Source: Pseudomonas fuscovaginae SE-1 (lineage in GTDB: Bacteria; Pseudomonadota; Gammaproteobacteria; Pseudomonadales; Pseudomonadaceae). From it: a DNA stretch of 52,148 nucleotides. The translations under genes were made by a program, and so were the position numbers. The DNA lies in assembly GCF_000364705.1 (NCBI RefSeq), contig NZ_AQOH01000203.1, positions 1 to 52,148 of the forward strand. The letters run 5' to 3'. Under the pieces are notes generated by a model. That model saw only the letters and a list, made by a program, of their open reading frames with translations, was not told the origin of the DNA and made no database searches. Positions 1-9,013 of this stretch are shown piece by piece. Position 1 is the first letter of the stretch; every line of letters starts with the position of its first letter.

Positions 1-2
1 TC

Positions 3-653
3 GAGCCGCGGGTTTTCCCTTCCGCCGAAGCCGACGCACGGGCCTCCGGGGCCACCGATATCCTTGAAAACGCCGAAGTCGTCGCCACCTTGGAGCAGGC
101 GCTGGCCGGCTGCACCCTGGTGCTGGGTACCAGTGCCCGCGATCGCAGCCTGCCCTGGCCGATGCTGGAGCCGCGCGAATGCGGGGTGAAGGTGCTCGAG
201 GAGGCGGCGCAGGGGGTGCGGATCGCCCTGGTGTTCGGGCGTGAGGACTCCGGGCTGACCAATGACGAGTTGCAGCGATGTCATTACCACGTGCATATCC
301 CATCGGACCCCGGTTTCAGCTCGCTGAACCTGGCGGCCGCAGTGCAGGTGCTCAGTTATGAGGTGCGCATGGCCTGGCTGGCGCTGGAAGGTCGGCCGCA
401 CAAGGTCGAGAAGGGGGAGGTGGGCGAAGAGCTGGTCACCATGGATGAGCTGGAGCGCTTCTATGAGCATCTGGAGCAGACGCTGGTGGCGATCGAGTTT
501 CTCGACCCGGAGAAGCCCCGGCACCTGATGGCGCGTCTGCGCCGGCTGTATGGCCGTAGCTCGGTCAGTCGAGTGGAAATGAACATTTTGCGTGGCATCC
601 TCACGGAAACCCAGAAAGCGGCCCGTGGTGAGCTCCTCAAGCGGAAGGAATGA
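3..653 (+). CDS. trmJ: tRNA (cytidine/uridine-2'-O-)-methyltransferase TrmJ, 5' end missing
   Basis: SPOUT-family enzyme that 2'-O-methylates position 32 in the anticodon loop of some tRNAs, using S-adenosylmethionine. The reading frame is open from base 3, so the gene begins before the window; about 216 residues are present of a usual length near 250. The visible part starts at [16 protein letters not shown], followed by the SPOUT knot segment with [14 protein letters not shown] and the loop [21 protein letters not shown] that binds cofactor in this family. The C-terminal helix ends in [15 protein letters not shown]. The TTG at 90 is only an internal codon, not the start. The stop TGA overlaps the first ATG of cysE, so the two genes are probably co-transcribed and translationally coupled. 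The trmJ-cysE-iscR order is the usual one in pseudomonads. Confidence 0.93.
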   Translation, partial: EPRVFPSAEADARASGATDILENAEVVATLEQALAGCTLVLGTSARDRSLPWPMLEPRECGVKVLEEAAQGVRIALVFGREDSGLTNDELQRCHYHVHIPSDPGFSSLNLAAAVQVLSYEVRMAWLALEGRPHKVEKGEVGEELVTMDELERFYEHLEQTLVAIEFLDPEKPRHLMARLRRLYGRSSVSRVEMNILRGILTETQKAARGELLKRKE

Positions 654-655
654 TG

Positions 656-1432
656 ATGTTCGAACGTTTGCGTGAAGATATCCAGAGTGTATTCCATCGT
701 GATCCGGCGGCCCGCAATGCCTTCGAGGTGCTGACCTGCTATCCGGGCATGCATGCCATCTGGCTGCACCGCCTGAGTCACGGGTTGTGGGTGCGCAACT
801 GGAAGCTGCTGGCGCGGGTGGTGTCGAACTTCGGCCGCTGGCTGACCGGTATCGAGATTCATCCCGGGGCCAGGGTCGGGCGGCGCTTCTTTATCGACCA
901 TGGCATGGGGATCGTGATCGGTGAAACCGCCGAGATCGGCAATGACGTGACCCTCTATCAGGGCGTGACCCTGGGGGGTACCAGCTGGAACAAGGGCAAG
1001 CGTCATCCGACGCTGGAAGATGGCGTGGTAGTGGGGGCGGGCGCCAAGGTGCTGGGGCCGTTCACGGTCGGTGCCGGGGCGAAGGTCGGTTCCAATGCGG
1101 TGGTGACCAAGGCGGTGCCGGCAGGTGCCACGGTGGTCGGTATTCCCGGGCGGATCATCATGAAGTCAGATGGTGAGCAGGAGGCCAAGCGCAAGGCGAT
1201 GGCCGAGAAGCTCGGTTTCGATGCCTACGGTGTCAGTGGCGACATGCCGGATCCGGTGGCGCGGGCCATCGGGCAGATGCTCGATCATCTGCAGGCGGTG
1301 GATGGGCGCCTGGAGGGCATGTGCGGTGCGCTGAAGGACCTGGGCAGCAACTACTGCGCCAAGGATCTGCCGGAGCTGCATTGCGAGGGTTTTGCCGAGG
1401 TGAAGGCGGAAGGTGAGGCCAAGGTCGGTTGA
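656..1432 (+). CDS. cysE: serine O-acetyltransferase
   Basis: Makes O-acetylserine from serine and acetyl-CoA, the committed step to cysteine; cytosolic. The N-terminal helical part ([20 protein letters not shown]) is followed by a left-handed beta-helix of hexapeptide repeats from about residue 65. It includes the catalytic region [19 protein letters not shown] and the acetyl-CoA loop [17 protein letters not shown]. Three ATG codons lie in a row at 650, 653 and 656. I chose 656 because GGAAGG at 642-647 is then at normal ribosome-binding distance and the product starts MFERL like its relatives (258 aa); a start at 650 would add two Met. The C-terminal tail of about 85 residues after the helix is longer than in E. 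coli CysE. The gene precedes the isc operon, and its product supplies cysteine, the sulfur source for IscS. Confidence 0.95.
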   Translation: MFERLREDIQSVFHRDPAARNAFEVLTCYPGMHAIWLHRLSHGLWVRNWKLLARVVSNFGRWLTGIEIHPGARVGRRFFIDHGMGIVIGETAEIGNDVTLYQGVTLGGTSWNKGKRHPTLEDGVVVGAGAKVLGPFTVGAGAKVGSNAVVTKAVPAGATVVGIPGRIIMKSDGEQEAKRKAMAEKLGFDAYGVSGDMPDPVARAIGQMLDHLQAVDGRLEGMCGALKDLGSNYCAKDLPELHCEGFAEVKAEGEAKVG

Positions 1433-1539
1433 TCGGTGGCGGGTTTTCGGGCCTGTTCGCGCCGGACCGCCGCGAAAGCGTCTCCGGAGTCGCTAAAAGC
1501 GTCACCCGGCGATGCCGCTGAAGCCATCGGCCTAGCGCG

Positions 1540-1568
1540 ATGCCATTATGCGTGGACTTTGCTATGAT
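1540..1568 (+). promoter_or_regulatory. possible upstream promoter in the cysE-iscR gap
   Basis: ATGCCA at 1540-1545 (4 of 6 to a -35) is followed after 17 bases by TATGAT at 1563-1568 (5 of 6 to a -10). It lies ahead of the main iscR promoter and would give a second, longer isc transcript. Seen only as sequence matches. The rest of the gap (1433-1539) holds no gene, and I see no clear terminator for cysE. Confidence 0.35.
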
Positions 1569-1588
1569 ACGCGCGCTCTTTTGCGGGT

Positions 1589-1646
1589 AAACCTGACTAA
1601 AGTACTAGGTCTTATAGTTGACTTAAATACTCGGGAATCGCATACT
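1589..1646 (+). promoter_or_regulatory. isc operon promoter with two IscR type-1-like boxes
   Basis: A strong sigma-70 promoter is visible: TTGACT at 1618-1623, a 17-base spacer, and CATACT at 1641-1646, with a start point expected near 1653. Two similar boxes overlap or flank it: ACCTGACTAAAGTACTAGGT at 1591-1610 and AGTTGACTTAAATACTCGGG at 1616-1635. Both share the TGACTnAAnTACT core of the IscR type-1 site, to which [2Fe-2S]-IscR binds as a repressor. The second box covers the -35 and spacer; the first sits just upstream. The expected outcome is autorepression of isc when clusters are plentiful. The boxes and promoter are seen; the regulation is known for the family and inferred here. Confidence 0.8.
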
Positions 1647-1679
1647 CGTACCCATTCCGTAACTCCGTGGTAATTGTCC

Positions 1680-2171
1680 ATGCGACTGACTACAAAAGGC
1701 CGATACGCCGTGACCGCCATGCTTGACTTGGCGTTGCACGCGCAACACGGGCCGGTGTCCCTGGCCGATATCTCCGAGCGCCAAGGCATCTCCCTGTCCT
1801 ACCTCGAACAGCTGTTCGCCAAGCTGCGCCGCAGCAACCTGGTTTCCAGCGTCCGTGGTCCGGGTGGCGGCTACCAGTTGTCGCGCGACATGCAGGGGAT
1901 CCAGGTCGCCCAGGTGATCGATGCAGTTAATGAATCGGTCGACGCCACCAAATGCCAGGGATTGGGTGATTGCCATTCCGGCGACACCTGTCTGACCCAC
2001 CACCTGTGGTGCGACCTCAGCCTGCAGATCCACGAGTTTCTCAGTGGCATCAGCCTGGCGGACCTTGTCACTCGCCGTGAAGTGCAAGAGGTTGCCCTGC
2101 GTCAGGACCAGCGCCGCTGCAATAGCAAGGCGCCACGCCTGGATAAGATCGAAGCGTCCGCCGTCGAATGA
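1680..2171 (+). CDS. iscR: Fe-S cluster-responsive transcriptional regulator IscR
   Basis: Rrf2-family regulator that senses Fe-S status and controls isc and other genes. The product is 163 residues: an N-terminal winged helix-turn-helix ([19 protein letters not shown] through [12 protein letters not shown]), a dimer helix, and the cluster-binding loop. The ligands Cys92, Cys98, Cys104 and His107 are all present in [18 protein letters not shown], the same spacing as E. coli IscR, so it should bind [2Fe-2S]. I start at the ATG at 1680 rather than the in-frame TTG at 1674, because the product then begins [11 protein letters not shown] as in relatives. First gene of the isc operon, directly downstream of a promoter bearing two candidate IscR boxes. 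The tail after residue 135 is variable in this family. Confidence 0.97.
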   Translation: MRLTTKGRYAVTAMLDLALHAQHGPVSLADISERQGISLSYLEQLFAKLRRSNLVSSVRGPGGGYQLSRDMQGIQVAQVIDAVNESVDATKCQGLGDCHSGDTCLTHHLWCDLSLQIHEFLSGISLADLVTRREVQEVALRQDQRRCNSKAPRLDKIEASAVE

Positions 2172-2225
2172 ATGACAGCCAAAGAGCCCGCGGTGCGCCA
2201 GCCAGCCTGATTTAGGAGAAAGTCC

Positions 2226-3440
2226 ATGAAATTGCCGATTTACCTTGATTACTCAGCGACCACCCCGGTTGATCCGCGTGTCGCGCAAAAAATGAGTGAA
2301 TGCCTGCTGGTCGACGGAAACTTCGGTAACCCGGCCTCGCGTTCCCACGTGTTCGGCTGGAAGGCCGAAGAGTCCGTGGAGAATGCTCGCCGTCAGGTCG
2401 CCGACCTGGTCAATGCCGATCCGCGTGAAATCGTCTGGACTTCCGGTGCCACCGAGTCCGACAACCTGGCGATCAAGGGGGTTGCGCATTTCTACCACAC
2501 CAAGGGCAAGCACCTGATCACCAGCAAGATCGAGCACAAGGCGGTCCTCGACACCATGCGCCAACTGGAGCGCGAAGGTTTCGAAGTCACCTACATCGAA
2601 CCGGGTGAAGACGGTCTGATCACTCCGGCCATGGTCGAAGCCGCCCTGCGCGAAGACACCATTCTGGTGTCGGTGATGCACGTGAACAACGAAATCGGCA
2701 CCGTCAACGACATCGCCGCCATTGGCGAGCTGACCCGCTCGCGCGGAGTGCTGTTCCACGTTGACGCCGCCCAGTCGACCGGCAAGGTCGAGATCGACCT
2801 GCAGAAACTGAAGGTCGACCTGATGTCGTTCTCCGCCCACAAGACCTATGGTCCGAAAGGTATCGGCGCGCTGTACGTCAGCCGCAAGCCGCGGGTGCGC
2901 CTGGAAGCGACCATGCACGGTGGCGGTCATGAGCGCGGCATGCGCTCCGGCACCCTGGCGACCCACCAGATCGTCGGCATGGGTGAAGCCTTCCGCGTGG
3001 CCAAGGAAGACATGGCCGCCGAGAACGTGCGGATCAAGGCTCTGAGCGAGCGATTCTTCAAGCAGGTCGAGCACCTGGAAGAACTGTACGTCAACGGCAG
3101 CCTGACCGCCCGCGTACCGCACAACCTGAACCTGAGCTTCAACTACGTCGAAGGCGAGTCGCTGATCATGGCGCTCAAGGACCTGGCGGTCTCCTCCGGC
3201 TCTGCCTGCACCTCGGCTTCGCTGGAGCCTTCGTACGTACTGCGTGCCCTGGGCCGCAACGACGAGCTGGCGCACAGCTCGATCCGCTTCACCTTCGGCC
3301 GTTTCACCACCGAGGAAGAAATCGACTACGCCGCGCAGAAAGTCTGCGAGGCCGTGACCAAGCTGCGTGCCCTGTCGCCACTGTGGGACATGTTCAAGGA
3401 TGGCGTCGATATCTCGAAGATCGAGTGGGCGGCACACTAA
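2226..3440 (+). CDS. iscS: cysteine desulfurase IscS
   Basis: PLP enzyme that removes sulfur from L-cysteine, leaving alanine and a persulfide that is passed to IscU and to thiolation of tRNA and other acceptors. The length is 404 residues, as in E. coli. The PLP lysine is Lys206 in [10 protein letters not shown], and the persulfide cysteine is Cys328 in [14 protein letters not shown], in the mobile loop typical of group I desulfurases. Other cofactor residues are in TSGATESDN (near residue 75) and [10 protein letters not shown]. The start ATG has AGGAGA at 2215-2220. It follows iscR by 54 bases and precedes iscU by 101 bases, within the isc transcript. Nothing is missing from the active site. 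Confidence 0.98.
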   Translation: MKLPIYLDYSATTPVDPRVAQKMSECLLVDGNFGNPASRSHVFGWKAEESVENARRQVADLVNADPREIVWTSGATESDNLAIKGVAHFYHTKGKHLITSKIEHKAVLDTMRQLEREGFEVTYIEPGEDGLITPAMVEAALREDTILVSVMHVNNEIGTVNDIAAIGELTRSRGVLFHVDAAQSTGKVEIDLQKLKVDLMSFSAHKTYGPKGIGALYVSRKPRVRLEATMHGGGHERGMRSGTLATHQIVGMGEAFRVAKEDMAAENVRIKALSERFFKQVEHLEELYVNGSLTARVPHNLNLSFNYVEGESLIMALKDLAVSSGSACTSASLEPSYVLRALGRNDELAHSSIRFTFGRFTTEEEIDYAAQKVCEAVTKLRALSPLWDMFKDGVDISKIEWAAH

Positions 3441-3541
3441 ACAAAGAAGCCGCCACATACAGATCCTGTAGCGACGCGGCAAATGATGTCTGGCGTAGCT
3501 GCAGGGTCGAGAGCGGCCCTGATGAGTGAGGAATAAGTACC

Positions 3542-3928
3542 ATGGCTTACAGTGAAAAGGTCATCGACCACTACGAAAACCCGCGCAACGTCGGCAAGAT
3601 GAATGCCGAGGATCCGGATGTCGGCACCGGCATGGTCGGCGCCCCGGCGTGCGGTGACGTGATGCGCCTGCAGATCAAGGTCAACGAGCAGGGCATCATC
3701 GAAGACGCCAAGTTCAAGACCTATGGCTGCGGTTCGGCCATCGCCTCCAGCTCCCTGGCTACCGAGTGGATGAAGGGCAAGACGCTGGACGAGGCGGAAA
3801 CCATCAAGAACACTCAGTTGGCCGAAGAACTGGCCCTGCCGCCAGTGAAGATCCACTGCTCGGTACTCGCCGAAGACGCCATCAAGGCCGCCGTTCGCGA
3901 CTACAAGCAGAAGAAAGGCCTGATCTGA
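3542..3928 (+). CDS. iscU: Fe-S cluster assembly scaffold IscU
   Basis: Scaffold on which [2Fe-2S] and [4Fe-4S] clusters are built before transfer to apoproteins. The product is 128 residues, the normal size. The three ligand cysteines are Cys37 (GAPACGDV), Cys63 (YGCGSAIASSS) and Cys106 (KIHCSVLAEDA); Asp39, which tunes cluster release, is present. The LPPVK motif at 99-103, the binding site for the chaperone HscA, is intact. GAGGAA lies a few bases before the ATG. The 101-base gap after iscS has no gene. It is in an operon with its sulfur donor IscS, the chaperone pair and the ferredoxin. Confidence 0.98.
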   Translation: MAYSEKVIDHYENPRNVGKMNAEDPDVGTGMVGAPACGDVMRLQIKVNEQGIIEDAKFKTYGCGSAIASSSLATEWMKGKTLDEAETIKNTQLAEELALPPVKIHCSVLAEDAIKAAVRDYKQKKGLI

Positions 3929-3973
3929 CCGATCCGGTGTTGAAGATTTGAGCGAAAAGCTAAGGAGTCCCCG

Positions 3974-4297
3974 ATGGCTATCAGCATGACAGAAGCGGCT
4001 GCTCGACACGTGCGACGCTCCCTCGACGGGCGCGGCAAGGGTGAAGGCATTCGCCTGGGTGTTCGCACCACAGGCTGTTCCGGCCTTGCCTACGTGCTGG
4101 AGTTCGTCGACGAGGTGGTGGCGGAAGATCAGGTGTTCGAAAGTCACGGCGAGAAAGTGATCATCGACCCGAAAAGCCTGGCCTACCTCGATGGCACCGA
4201 GCTGGATTTCGTCAAGGAAGGGTTGAACGAAGGCTTCAAGTTCAACAACCCCAACGTGCGCGGTGAGTGTGGCTGCGGCGAAAGCTTCAACGTCTGA
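3974..4297 (+). CDS. iscA: A-type Fe-S carrier IscA
   Basis: A-type carrier that takes clusters (or iron) from the IscU scaffold to target proteins. The product is 107 residues. The conserved cysteines are Cys35 (TTGCSGLAY) and the C-terminal pair Cys99 and Cys101 (GECGCGESF). The start ATG at 3974 has AAGGAG at 3962-3967. The first residues [17 protein letters not shown] match other IscA proteins; an internal ATG at codon 5 is less likely. It lies 45 bases after iscU and only 8 bases before hscB. The family also includes ErpA and SufA, but the operon context makes IscA the clear call. Confidence 0.97.
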   Translation: MAISMTEAAARHVRRSLDGRGKGEGIRLGVRTTGCSGLAYVLEFVDEVVAEDQVFESHGEKVIIDPKSLAYLDGTELDFVKEGLNEGFKFNNPNVRGECGCGESFNV

Positions 4298-4305
4298 GGC
4301 TATTC

Positions 4306-4827
4306 GTGGGTACTCCTTGTCATTTCGCCTTGTTCGAGCTGCAACCGAGCTTCACGCTGGACCTCGATCAGTTGGCCGCGCGCTACCGCGAGTTGGCGCG
4401 CGCCGTTCATCCGGATCGCTTCGCCGACGCCTCCGAGCGTGAGCAGCGCCTGGCGCTCGAGCGTTCCGCCAGCCTCAATGAGGCCTACCAGACCCTCAAG
4501 AGTCCGCCCAAGCGTGCGCGCTACCTGTTGGCGTTGAATGGCGGCGAGTTGCCGGTGGAAGTCACCGTGCACGATCCCGATTTCCTCATGCAGCAGATGC
4601 AGTGGCGTGAAGAGCTCGAGGATCTGCGGGACGACGCCGACCTGCCGGGCATTGCCGCCTTCAAGCGGCGCCTGAAGGCCGCCCAGGATGAGTTGAACGA
4701 AAGCTTCGCCGCCTGTTGGAGCGACGCAGCGCAACGTGAGCAGGCCGAGCGCCTGATGCGGCGCATGCAGTTCCTCGACAAGCTCACCTACGAAGTGCGC
4801 CAGCTAGAAGAGCGCCTCGACGATTAA
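4306..4827 (+). CDS. hscB: Fe-S co-chaperone HscB (Hsc20)
   Basis: J-domain protein that brings IscU to HscA and stimulates the ATPase of HscA. The HPD tripeptide is at residues 35-37 ([10 protein letters not shown]), in an N-terminal J domain of about 75 residues. It is followed by the C-terminal three-helix bundle that binds IscU ([19 protein letters not shown] and onward). I chose the GTG at 4306, which gives a 173-residue product beginning [10 protein letters not shown], the usual pseudomonad length. A longer frame is open back into iscA, but it would read through the IscA C-terminus out of frame. It ends 45 bases before hscA. Confidence 0.95.
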   Translation: MGTPCHFALFELQPSFTLDLDQLAARYRELARAVHPDRFADASEREQRLALERSASLNEAYQTLKSPPKRARYLLALNGGELPVEVTVHDPDFLMQQMQWREELEDLRDDADLPGIAAFKRRLKAAQDELNESFAACWSDAAQREQAERLMRRMQFLDKLTYEVRQLEERLDD

Positions 4828-4872
4828 CCCCGTGCCGCCGCACGCCTGATATTCAGATAAGTCCAGATAACC

Positions 4873-6735
4873 ATGGCCCTACTGCAGATCGCCGAACCAG
4901 GCCAAAGCCCACAGCCGCACCAGCGTCGTCTGGCGGTGGGGATTGACCTGGGTACCACCAATTCGCTGGTCGCTGCATTGCGCAGTGGTCTTTCCGAGCC
5001 CCTGGCCGATGCCGACGGGCAGGTGATCCTGCCATCCGCGGTGCGCTACCACGCCGATCGCGTCGAGGTCGGGCAGTCGGCTCGTCTGGCAGCCTCCAGC
5101 GACCCGCTCAATACCGTGCTTTCGGTCAAGCGCCTGATGGGTCGTGGCCTGTCGGACGTCAAGCAGCTGGGCGAGCAACTGCCTTACCGCTTTGTCGGCG
5201 GCGAGTCGCACATGCCGTTCATCGACACCGTGCAGGGGCCCAAGAGCCCGGTGGAAGTCTCCGCCGATATCCTGCGGGTGTTGCGTCAGCGCGCGGAAGC
5301 GACCCTGGGTGGCGAGCTGGTCGGGGCGGTGATCACCGTGCCGGCGTATTTCGATGATGCTCAGCGCCAGGCGACCAAGGATGCCGCGCGTCTGGCCGGC
5401 CTGAACGTCCTGCGCCTGCTCAATGAGCCGACTGCGGCGGCGGTGGCCTATGGTCTGGACCAGCATGCCGAGGGCGTGGTGGCGATCTATGACCTGGGCG
5501 GTGGCACTTTCGATATTTCCATCCTGCGCCTCACTGGTGGGGTGTTCGAAGTCCTCGCGACCGGTGGCGACAGTGCCCTGGGCGGCGACGATTTCGACCA
5601 TGCGATCGCCGGCTGGATCATCGAGCAGGCCGGCTTGTCGGTGGACCTTGATCCGGGGGCACAGCGCAGCCTGCTGCAGGCCGCCTGCGCGGCCAAGGAA
5701 GGATTGACCGAGGCGGCTGCGGTCGAAGTGGCCTATGGCGACTGGCGTGCCCAACTGACCCGCGAAACCTTCGATGCCCTGATCGAGCCGATGGTCGCCC
5801 GTAGCCTCAAGGCCTGCCGTCGTGCCGTACGTGACTCGAACGTCGAGCTCGAAGATGTGCATGCGGTGGTCATGGTCGGTGGTTCGACCCGCGTGCCGCG
5901 CGTTCGCAGCGCGGTGGCCGAGATGTTCGGCCGTCAGCCGCTGACCGAGATCGACCCGGACCAGGTGGTGGCCATTGGTGCCGCGATCCAGGCCGATACG
6001 CTGGCTGGCAACAAGCGCGACGGTGGCGAACTGTTGCTGCTGGACGTCATTCCACTGTCCCTCGGTCTTGAGACCATGGGCGGTCTGATGGAGAAGGTGA
6101 TTCCGCGCAACACCACGATTCCCGTGGCGCGGGCCCAGGATTTCACTACCTACAAGGACGGCCAGACGGCCATGGCGATTCACGTGTTGCAAGGCGAACG
6201 TGAACTGATCAGTGACTGCCGCTCGCTGGCGCGCTTCGAACTGCGTGGCATTCCGGCCATGGTCGCCGGCGCGGCGAAGATCCGCGTGACCTTCCAGGTC
6301 GATGCCGACGGCCTGCTCAGCGTCTCGGCCCGTGAACTGGGCTCGGGCGTCGAGGCGAGCATCCAGGTCAAGCCGTCCTACGGCCTGACCGACGGCGAAA
6401 TCGCCCGTATGCTCAAGGATTCGTTCCAGTATGCCGGCGATGACAAGGTCGCCCGCGTGCTGCGTGAACAGCAGGTCGATGCCCAGCGCCTGATCGAAGC
6501 GGTGCAGGCGGCCCTGGAGGCTGATGGCGAGCGTCTGCTCGACGCCGAAGAGCGTCTGGTCATCGAATTGCAGGTGCAGGAACTGAGCGAACTGATAAAA
6601 GGAACCGATGGCCATGCCATCGAGCAGCAGACCAAGCGTCTGTCGCAAGTGACCGATGCCTTTGCGGCCCGGCGCCTGGATTCGACGGTGAAAGCCGCGC
6701 TGGCCGGACGCAACCTGAACGAGATTGAGGAATAA
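4873..6735 (+). CDS. hscA: Fe-S assembly chaperone HscA (Hsc66)
   Basis: Specialised Hsp70 that binds the LPPVK segment of IscU and uses ATP to drive cluster transfer. The length is 620 residues. The N-terminal ATPase domain (about 1-385) carries [29 protein letters not shown] and [14 protein letters not shown]; a substrate-binding beta domain ([17 protein letters not shown] onward) and a helical lid follow. The N-terminus has about 20 extra residues ([20 protein letters not shown]) before the first beta strand, as usual for HscA and unlike DnaK. It lacks the EEVD-like tail of DnaK. It sits between hscB and fdx, two bases from fdx, so translation of the two is probably coupled. Confidence 0.97.
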   Translation: MALLQIAEPGQSPQPHQRRLAVGIDLGTTNSLVAALRSGLSEPLADADGQVILPSAVRYHADRVEVGQSARLAASSDPLNTVLSVKRLMGRGLSDVKQLGEQLPYRFVGGESHMPFIDTVQGPKSPVEVSADILRVLRQRAEATLGGELVGAVITVPAYFDDAQRQATKDAARLAGLNVLRLLNEPTAAAVAYGLDQHAEGVVAIYDLGGGTFDISILRLTGGVFEVLATGGDSALGGDDFDHAIAGWIIEQAGLSVDLDPGAQRSLLQAACAAKEGLTEAAAVEVAYGDWRAQLTRETFDALIEPMVARSLKACRRAVRDSNVELEDVHAVVMVGGSTRVPRVRSAVAEMFGRQPLTEIDPDQVVAIGAAIQADTLAGNKRDGGELLLLDVIPLSLGLETMGGLMEKVIPRNTTIPVARAQDFTTYKDGQTAMAIHVLQGERELISDCRSLARFELRGIPAMVAGAAKIRVTFQVDADGLLSVSARELGSGVEASIQVKPSYGLTDGEIARMLKDSFQYAGDDKVARVLREQQVDAQRLIEAVQAALEADGERLLDAEERLVIELQVQELSELIKGTDGHAIEQQTKRLSQVTDAFAARRLDSTVKAALAGRNLNEIEE

Positions 6736-6737
6736 CG

Positions 6738-7079
6738 ATGCCGCAGGTCATTTTTCTGCCCCACGAGAAGTTTTGCCCGGATGGCATGGTGGTCGAGGCC
6801 GAGCCCGGTACTTCCATTCTCGATCTGGCCCATGAGCACCACATTGAGATGGAAAGCGCCTGCGGTGGCGTCTGTGCCTGCACCACCTGCCACTGCATCA
6901 TTCGCGAGGGCTTCGACTCGCTGGAGGAAGCCGATGAGCTGGAAGAGGACTTCCTCGACCGTGCCTGGGGGCTGGAGGCGCAATCGCGCCTGGGTTGCCA
7001 GGCGATCGTCGGTACCGAAGACCTGACGGTCGAGATTCCCAAGTATTCGCTCAACCACGCTGCCGAAGCGCCGCACTGA
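6738..7079 (+). CDS. fdx: ISC-system [2Fe-2S] ferredoxin
   Basis: Adrenodoxin-type ferredoxin that supplies electrons during cluster assembly. The product is 113 residues. The cluster ligands fit the family pattern: Cys42, Cys48, Cys51 in ACGGVCACTTCHC, and Cys87 in SRLGCQAIV; Cys46 and Cys53 are also present, as in E. coli Fdx. The acidic stretch SLEEADELEEDFLD is the docking surface known for this type. It starts two bases after the hscA stop, with GAGGAA just before the ATG, and is followed 14 bases later by iscX. Confidence 0.97.
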   Translation: MPQVIFLPHEKFCPDGMVVEAEPGTSILDLAHEHHIEMESACGGVCACTTCHCIIREGFDSLEEADELEEDFLDRAWGLEAQSRLGCQAIVGTEDLTVEIPKYSLNHAAEAPH

Positions 7080-7093
7080 GTCAAGGACATAAC

Positions 7094-7294
7094 ATGAGCC
7101 TGAAGTGGACGGATGTGCTGGAAATCGCCATCCAACTGGCTGAAAGCAAGCCGGAAATCGACCCGATGTCGGTCAATTTCGTCGATCTGCGCAAGTGGGT
7201 CATGGAGTTGCCGGAGTTCGACGACAAACCGGAACACTGTGGCGAGAAGATTCTGGAGGCCATCCAGGCCCACTGGATCGAAGAACGCGACTGA
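7094..7294 (+). CDS. iscX: Fe-S assembly protein IscX (YfhJ)
   Basis: Small acidic protein (66 residues) that binds IscS and iron and moderates the rate of cluster assembly. The sequence MSLKWTDVLEIAIQLAE through WVMELPEFDDKPEHCGEKIL matches the family over its whole length. The frame is open further upstream into fdx, but the ATG at 7094, preceded by AAGGA at 7083-7087, gives the standard N-terminus. It is the last gene of the isc operon; a terminator follows at 7340-7370. Confidence 0.95.
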   Translation: MSLKWTDVLEIAIQLAESKPEIDPMSVNFVDLRKWVMELPEFDDKPEHCGEKILEAIQAHWIEERD

Positions 7295-7324
7295 TCCGGC
7301 GGTAAGATCAAGCAATACCCGAGT

Positions 7325-7353
7325 TAGGCAATACCCAAGAACCCGCGTATAAT
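7325..7353 (+). promoter_or_regulatory. probable ndk promoter, -10 inside the isc terminator loop
   Basis: TATAAT at 7348-7353 is a perfect -10. TAGGCA at 7325-7330 matches 4 of 6 of the -35 consensus at an exact 17-base spacing. The start would be near 7360, leaving a leader of about 40 bases that contains only half of the hairpin, so the ndk mRNA itself would not form the terminator. Confidence 0.5.
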
Positions 7354-7370
7354 TCGCGGGTTTAATTTTT
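7340..7370 (+). terminator. intrinsic terminator of the isc operon
   Basis: AACCCGCG (7340-7347) and CGCGGGTT (7355-7362) pair perfectly around a seven-base loop, and TAATTTTT follows. It stands 45 bases after the iscX stop. The loop contains TATAAT, so the same bases also look like the -10 box of the next promoter. Confidence 0.8.
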
Positions 7371-7398
7371 CGCAAATTATCGTTTCTGGAGTTACACC

Positions 7399-7824
7399 AT
7401 GGCTGTTCAACGCACTTTCTCCATCATCAAGCCTGACGCTGTTGCAAAAAACGTCATCGGTGAGATCACTACCCGTTTCGAAAAAGCCGGCCTGCGCGTT
7501 GTCGCTTCGAAACTCAAGCAACTGTCGAAAGCCGAAGCCGAAGGTTTCTACGCCGAGCACAGCGCTCGTGGTTTCTTCGCCGACCTGGTTGCCTTCATGA
7601 CTTCCGGTCCGGTTGTCGTCCAGGTGCTGGAAGGTGAAAACGCCATTGCTCGCAACCGCGAGCTGATGGGCGCCACCAACCCGAAAGAAGCCGCTCCAGG
7701 CACCATCCGCGCCGACTTCGCCGAGTCCATCGACGCCAACGCCGTTCACGGTTCGGACTCCGAAGCCGCCGCTGCCCGCGAAATCGCTTACTTCTTCGCT
7801 GCTACCGAAGTAACCACTCGCTAA
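7399..7824 (+). CDS. ndk: nucleoside diphosphate kinase
   Basis: Moves the gamma phosphate of ATP to nucleoside diphosphates through a phosphohistidine, balancing NTP and dNTP pools. The length is 141 residues. The N-terminus [17 protein letters not shown] and the active-site segment [16 protein letters not shown], holding the phospho-histidine, are intact. TGGAG lies just before the ATG. The gene seems to have its own promoter and is followed 28 bases later by rlmN with no terminator between them. Confidence 0.97.
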   Translation: MAVQRTFSIIKPDAVAKNVIGEITTRFEKAGLRVVASKLKQLSKAEAEGFYAEHSARGFFADLVAFMTSGPVVVQVLEGENAIARNRELMGATNPKEAAPGTIRADFAESIDANAVHGSDSEAAAAREIAYFFAATEVTTR

Positions 7825-7852
7825 GCCACGGCTGACGAGTGAAGGTGAATCC

Positions 7853-9001
7853 ATGACTACATCTGCTGTTAAAACCAACCTGCTGGGCCTGACCCAGCCG
7901 GAAATGGAGAAATTCTTCGACTCGATCGGGGAGAAGCGTTTCCGTGCCGGTCAGATCATGAAGTGGATTCACCACTTTGGCGTCGACGATTTCGACGCCA
8001 TGACGAATCTCGGCAAGGCCTTGCGCGAAAAGCTCAAGAACGTTGCCGAAATTCGCGGTCCCGAAGTGGTCAGCGAGGACATCTCCAGCGACGGCACCCG
8101 CAAGTGGGTGGTGCGCGTGGCGTCCGGCAGCTGTGTCGAGACCGTCTACATTCCCCAGGGCAAACGCGGTACCCTGTGCGTTTCGTCCCAGGCCGGCTGT
8201 GCCCTGGATTGCAGTTTCTGCTCCACCGGCAAGCAAGGCTTCAACAGCAACCTCACCGCCGCCGAAGTGATCGGCCAGGTGTGGATTGCCAACAAATCCT
8301 TCGGCAGCGTCCCGGCGACCATCGACCGCGCCATCACCAACGTGGTGATGATGGGCATGGGCGAGCCGCTGCTGAACTTCGACAACGTCATCGCCGCCAT
8401 GCACCTGATGATGGACGACCTGGGCTACGGCATCTCCAAGCGCCGCGTGACCCTGTCGACCTCCGGCGTGGTGCCGATGATCGATGAACTGGCCAAGCAC
8501 ATCGACGTGTCCCTGGCGTTGTCGCTGCACGCACCGAACGATGCGCTGCGCAACCAGTTGGTACCGATCAACAAGAAGTATCCGCTCAAGGTGCTGCTCG
8601 AGTCGTGCCGCAACTACATGTCCAGCCTGGGCGAGAAGCGCGTGCTGACCGTCGAGTACACCCTGCTCAAGGATGTGAACGACCAGCCCGAGCACGCGCT
8701 CGAGATGATCGAGCTGCTCAGGGACACGCCGTGCAAGATCAACCTGATCCCGTTCAACCCGTTCCCCCATTCGGGGTACGAGCGTCCGAGCAACAATGCG
8801 ATCCGGCGCTTTCAGGATCTGTTGCACCAGGCCGGCTACAACGTCACGGTGCGCACCACCCGCGGTGAAGATATCGATGCGGCCTGCGGGCAGTTGGTCG
8901 GGCAGGTGCTCGATCGCACCCGTCGCAGCGAGCGTTATATCGCGGTGCGCGAGCTGAGCGCCGATGCCGATATGCCGCGCAGCGCTTCGAGCCGAACCTG
9001 A
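7853..9001 (+). CDS. rlmN: dual-specificity 23S rRNA A2503 / tRNA A37 C2-methyltransferase RlmN
   Basis: Radical-SAM enzyme that methylates carbon 2 of A2503 in 23S rRNA and A37 in some tRNAs. The product is 382 residues. The radical-SAM cluster cysteines are Cys116, Cys120 and Cys123 ([15 protein letters not shown]). The mechanistic cysteine that forms the methyl adduct is in DAACGQLVG near the C-terminus. Other conserved segments are [12 protein letters not shown] and SLHAPND. It needs a [4Fe-4S] cluster, so its place just after the isc operon and ndk fits a shared supply, although that order is simply the usual one for pseudomonads. It is followed by pilW after 12 bases. Confidence 0.97.
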   Translation: MTTSAVKTNLLGLTQPEMEKFFDSIGEKRFRAGQIMKWIHHFGVDDFDAMTNLGKALREKLKNVAEIRGPEVVSEDISSDGTRKWVVRVASGSCVETVYIPQGKRGTLCVSSQAGCALDCSFCSTGKQGFNSNLTAAEVIGQVWIANKSFGSVPATIDRAITNVVMMGMGEPLLNFDNVIAAMHLMMDDLGYGISKRRVTLSTSGVVPMIDELAKHIDVSLALSLHAPNDALRNQLVPINKKYPLKVLLESCRNYMSSLGEKRVLTVEYTLLKDVNDQPEHALEMIELLRDTPCKINLIPFNPFPHSGYERPSNNAIRRFQDLLHQAGYNVTVRTTRGEDIDAACGQLVGQVLDRTRRSERYIAVRELSADADMPRSASSRT

Positions 9002-9013
9002 GAGAGGATCTCC

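Noticed and set aside
4267..4305. Longer N-terminus for HscB
   Set aside because: It overlaps the IscA C-terminus in another frame; the GTG at 4306 gives the family N-terminus.
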